NCBI GenBank assembly: GCA_937776645.1
Contig: CALMRI010000024.1
Span: 19,141-83,140 of the forward strand
Reading direction: 5' to 3'
Length of the DNA: 64,000 bases
Source: an uncultured Alphaproteobacteria bacterium
GTDB lineage: Bacteria; Pseudomonadota; Alphaproteobacteria; Thalassobaculales; Thalassobaculaceae
Shown: positions 63,625 to 64,000 of the stretch, in pieces
How the letters are laid out: each line of letters opens with the position of its first letter
Position numbering within the stretch: position 1 is the stretch's first letter
Program-made: the position numbers and the translations under genes
The notes under the pieces: generated by a model
The model's database searches: none
Seen by the model: the letters and a program-made list of their open reading frames with translations, nothing else
Told to the model about the DNA's origin: nothing

Positions 63625-64000
63625 ATCGGCCACGCTAGCGGCGGGGCTTGTCCTGCGGTGACGGGGTAAAGTCCCCTTTTCCGCCAGGCGCGCAGCGATG
63701 CGCCTTGACCGCCGTGCCTTCGATCGGGAGCTCCGCCGGTGGACCGCCCGCCGAAGCCAACGCATGGAACACATCCACCAACACGCCTTTGTCCGCCCAA
63801 CGAACAAAACGGTTGTACAGCGTCTTGCGGGGACCATAGACCGCCGGCGCATCGACCCAGCGGCCAGCCAGCCTTCAAAACATGCACGATCCCGCTGATC
63901 ACACGACGATCATCGACGCGCGCCACACCACGTGGCTTGTTCGCCAACAAGGGCGACAGCGGCGAGAAACACACGAACATCTGCGTTGCCCATTCATGCG
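63625..64000 (-). mobile_element. Truncated IS5-family transposase, N-terminal part (cut by window edge)
   Basis: Reading leftward from the window end: MFVCFSPLSPLLANKPRGVA, RVDDRRVISGIVHVLKAGW, then (after a frameshift near 63865) DAPAVYGPRKTLYNRFVRWA, DKGVLVDVFHALASAGG and GTAVKAHRCA. This is the start of IS5-type transposases (usually DDRRVLSGI, then WRDAPxxYGPxKTLYNRF). After about 63690 similarity fades and the catalytic core is missing. It is a dead element. Confidence 0.8.

Noticed and set aside
1..64000. CRISPR array, prophage or known defence system
   Set aside because: No regularly spaced repeats, phage structural genes or recognised defence genes were seen. The GTGTTCC cluster is irregular and too short to be an array.

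Overview
The window is about 60% GC and reads as chromosomal DNA from an alphaproteobacterium, most likely a Rhodospirillales-like lineage. This is inferred from gene content and order: glnE followed by bcp, tyrS divergent from anmK, and a chain of pmbA, an msbA-type ABC exporter, a DUF374 acyltransferase, waaA, lpxK and lpxL ending near an M23 peptidase, xseA and purD. Proteins are typical of a Gram-negative cell that makes lipid A with Kdo and probably pseudaminic acid. No species can be named from the sequence alone.

Layout. 1-5.3 kb: the end of an OmpA-like coiled-coil protein, a class IV aminotransferase, DUF952, pyrD, the relic of an EAL phosphodiesterase and a HAD-IIA phosphatase. 5.3-9.6 kb: an Lrp/AsnC regulator, rpmB, an IS5-type transposase relic, hisI, a broken cytidine deaminase, a frameshifted TfoX-like gene and bcp. 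9.6-20.1 kb: glnE (frameshifted near its N-terminus), a giant AsmA/YhdP-like envelope protein, tyrS, anmK and an acyl-CoA synthetase. 20.1-24.6 kb: a sugar-acid catabolic patch with KDPGal aldolase, KDGal kinase, two FAH-fold enzymes and a SnoaL-like protein. 24.7-29.5 kb: a glycosyltransferase, ubiD, pmbA and a decayed YHS-domain gene. 29.7-39.2 kb: the lipid A/Kdo operon, M23 peptidase, xseA and purD. 39.2-42.1 kb: a gene-poor, decayed stretch around a phytanoyl-CoA dioxygenase-like gene. 42.1-46.3 kb: a pseudaminic acid patch with pseI, pseG, a SpsF-type cytidylyltransferase and a decayed TIGR03587-type methylase, with an LLM flavin oxidoreductase inside it. 46.3-50.3 kb: decayed TPR genes mixed with a GNAT, small membrane proteins and an alpha/beta hydrolase. 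50.3-59.2 kb: two glycosyltransferases, a ChaC-like cyclotransferase, a decayed GNAT, two FAD enzymes, an MECR-like reductase, an S49 peptidase and a small membrane protein. 59.3-64 kb: tRNA-Ser(GGA), followed by what looks like an accessory region with a hyuB tail, intact hyuA, a SnoaL-like gene and a truncated IS5 transposase.

The most striking property is decay. About a dozen recognisable genes are broken by frameshifts, stops or internal deletions while their neighbours stay intact. Two (glnE and the YHS gene) are interrupted at short A/T runs and could be sequencing errors. Others (EAL, cdd, TIGR03587-type methylase, TPR, GNAT, IS5) carry several lesions each and look truly dead. Two families of short dispersed intergenic repeats, each present twice, are found next to the decayed zones. 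No CRISPR array, prophage or known defence system was seen.
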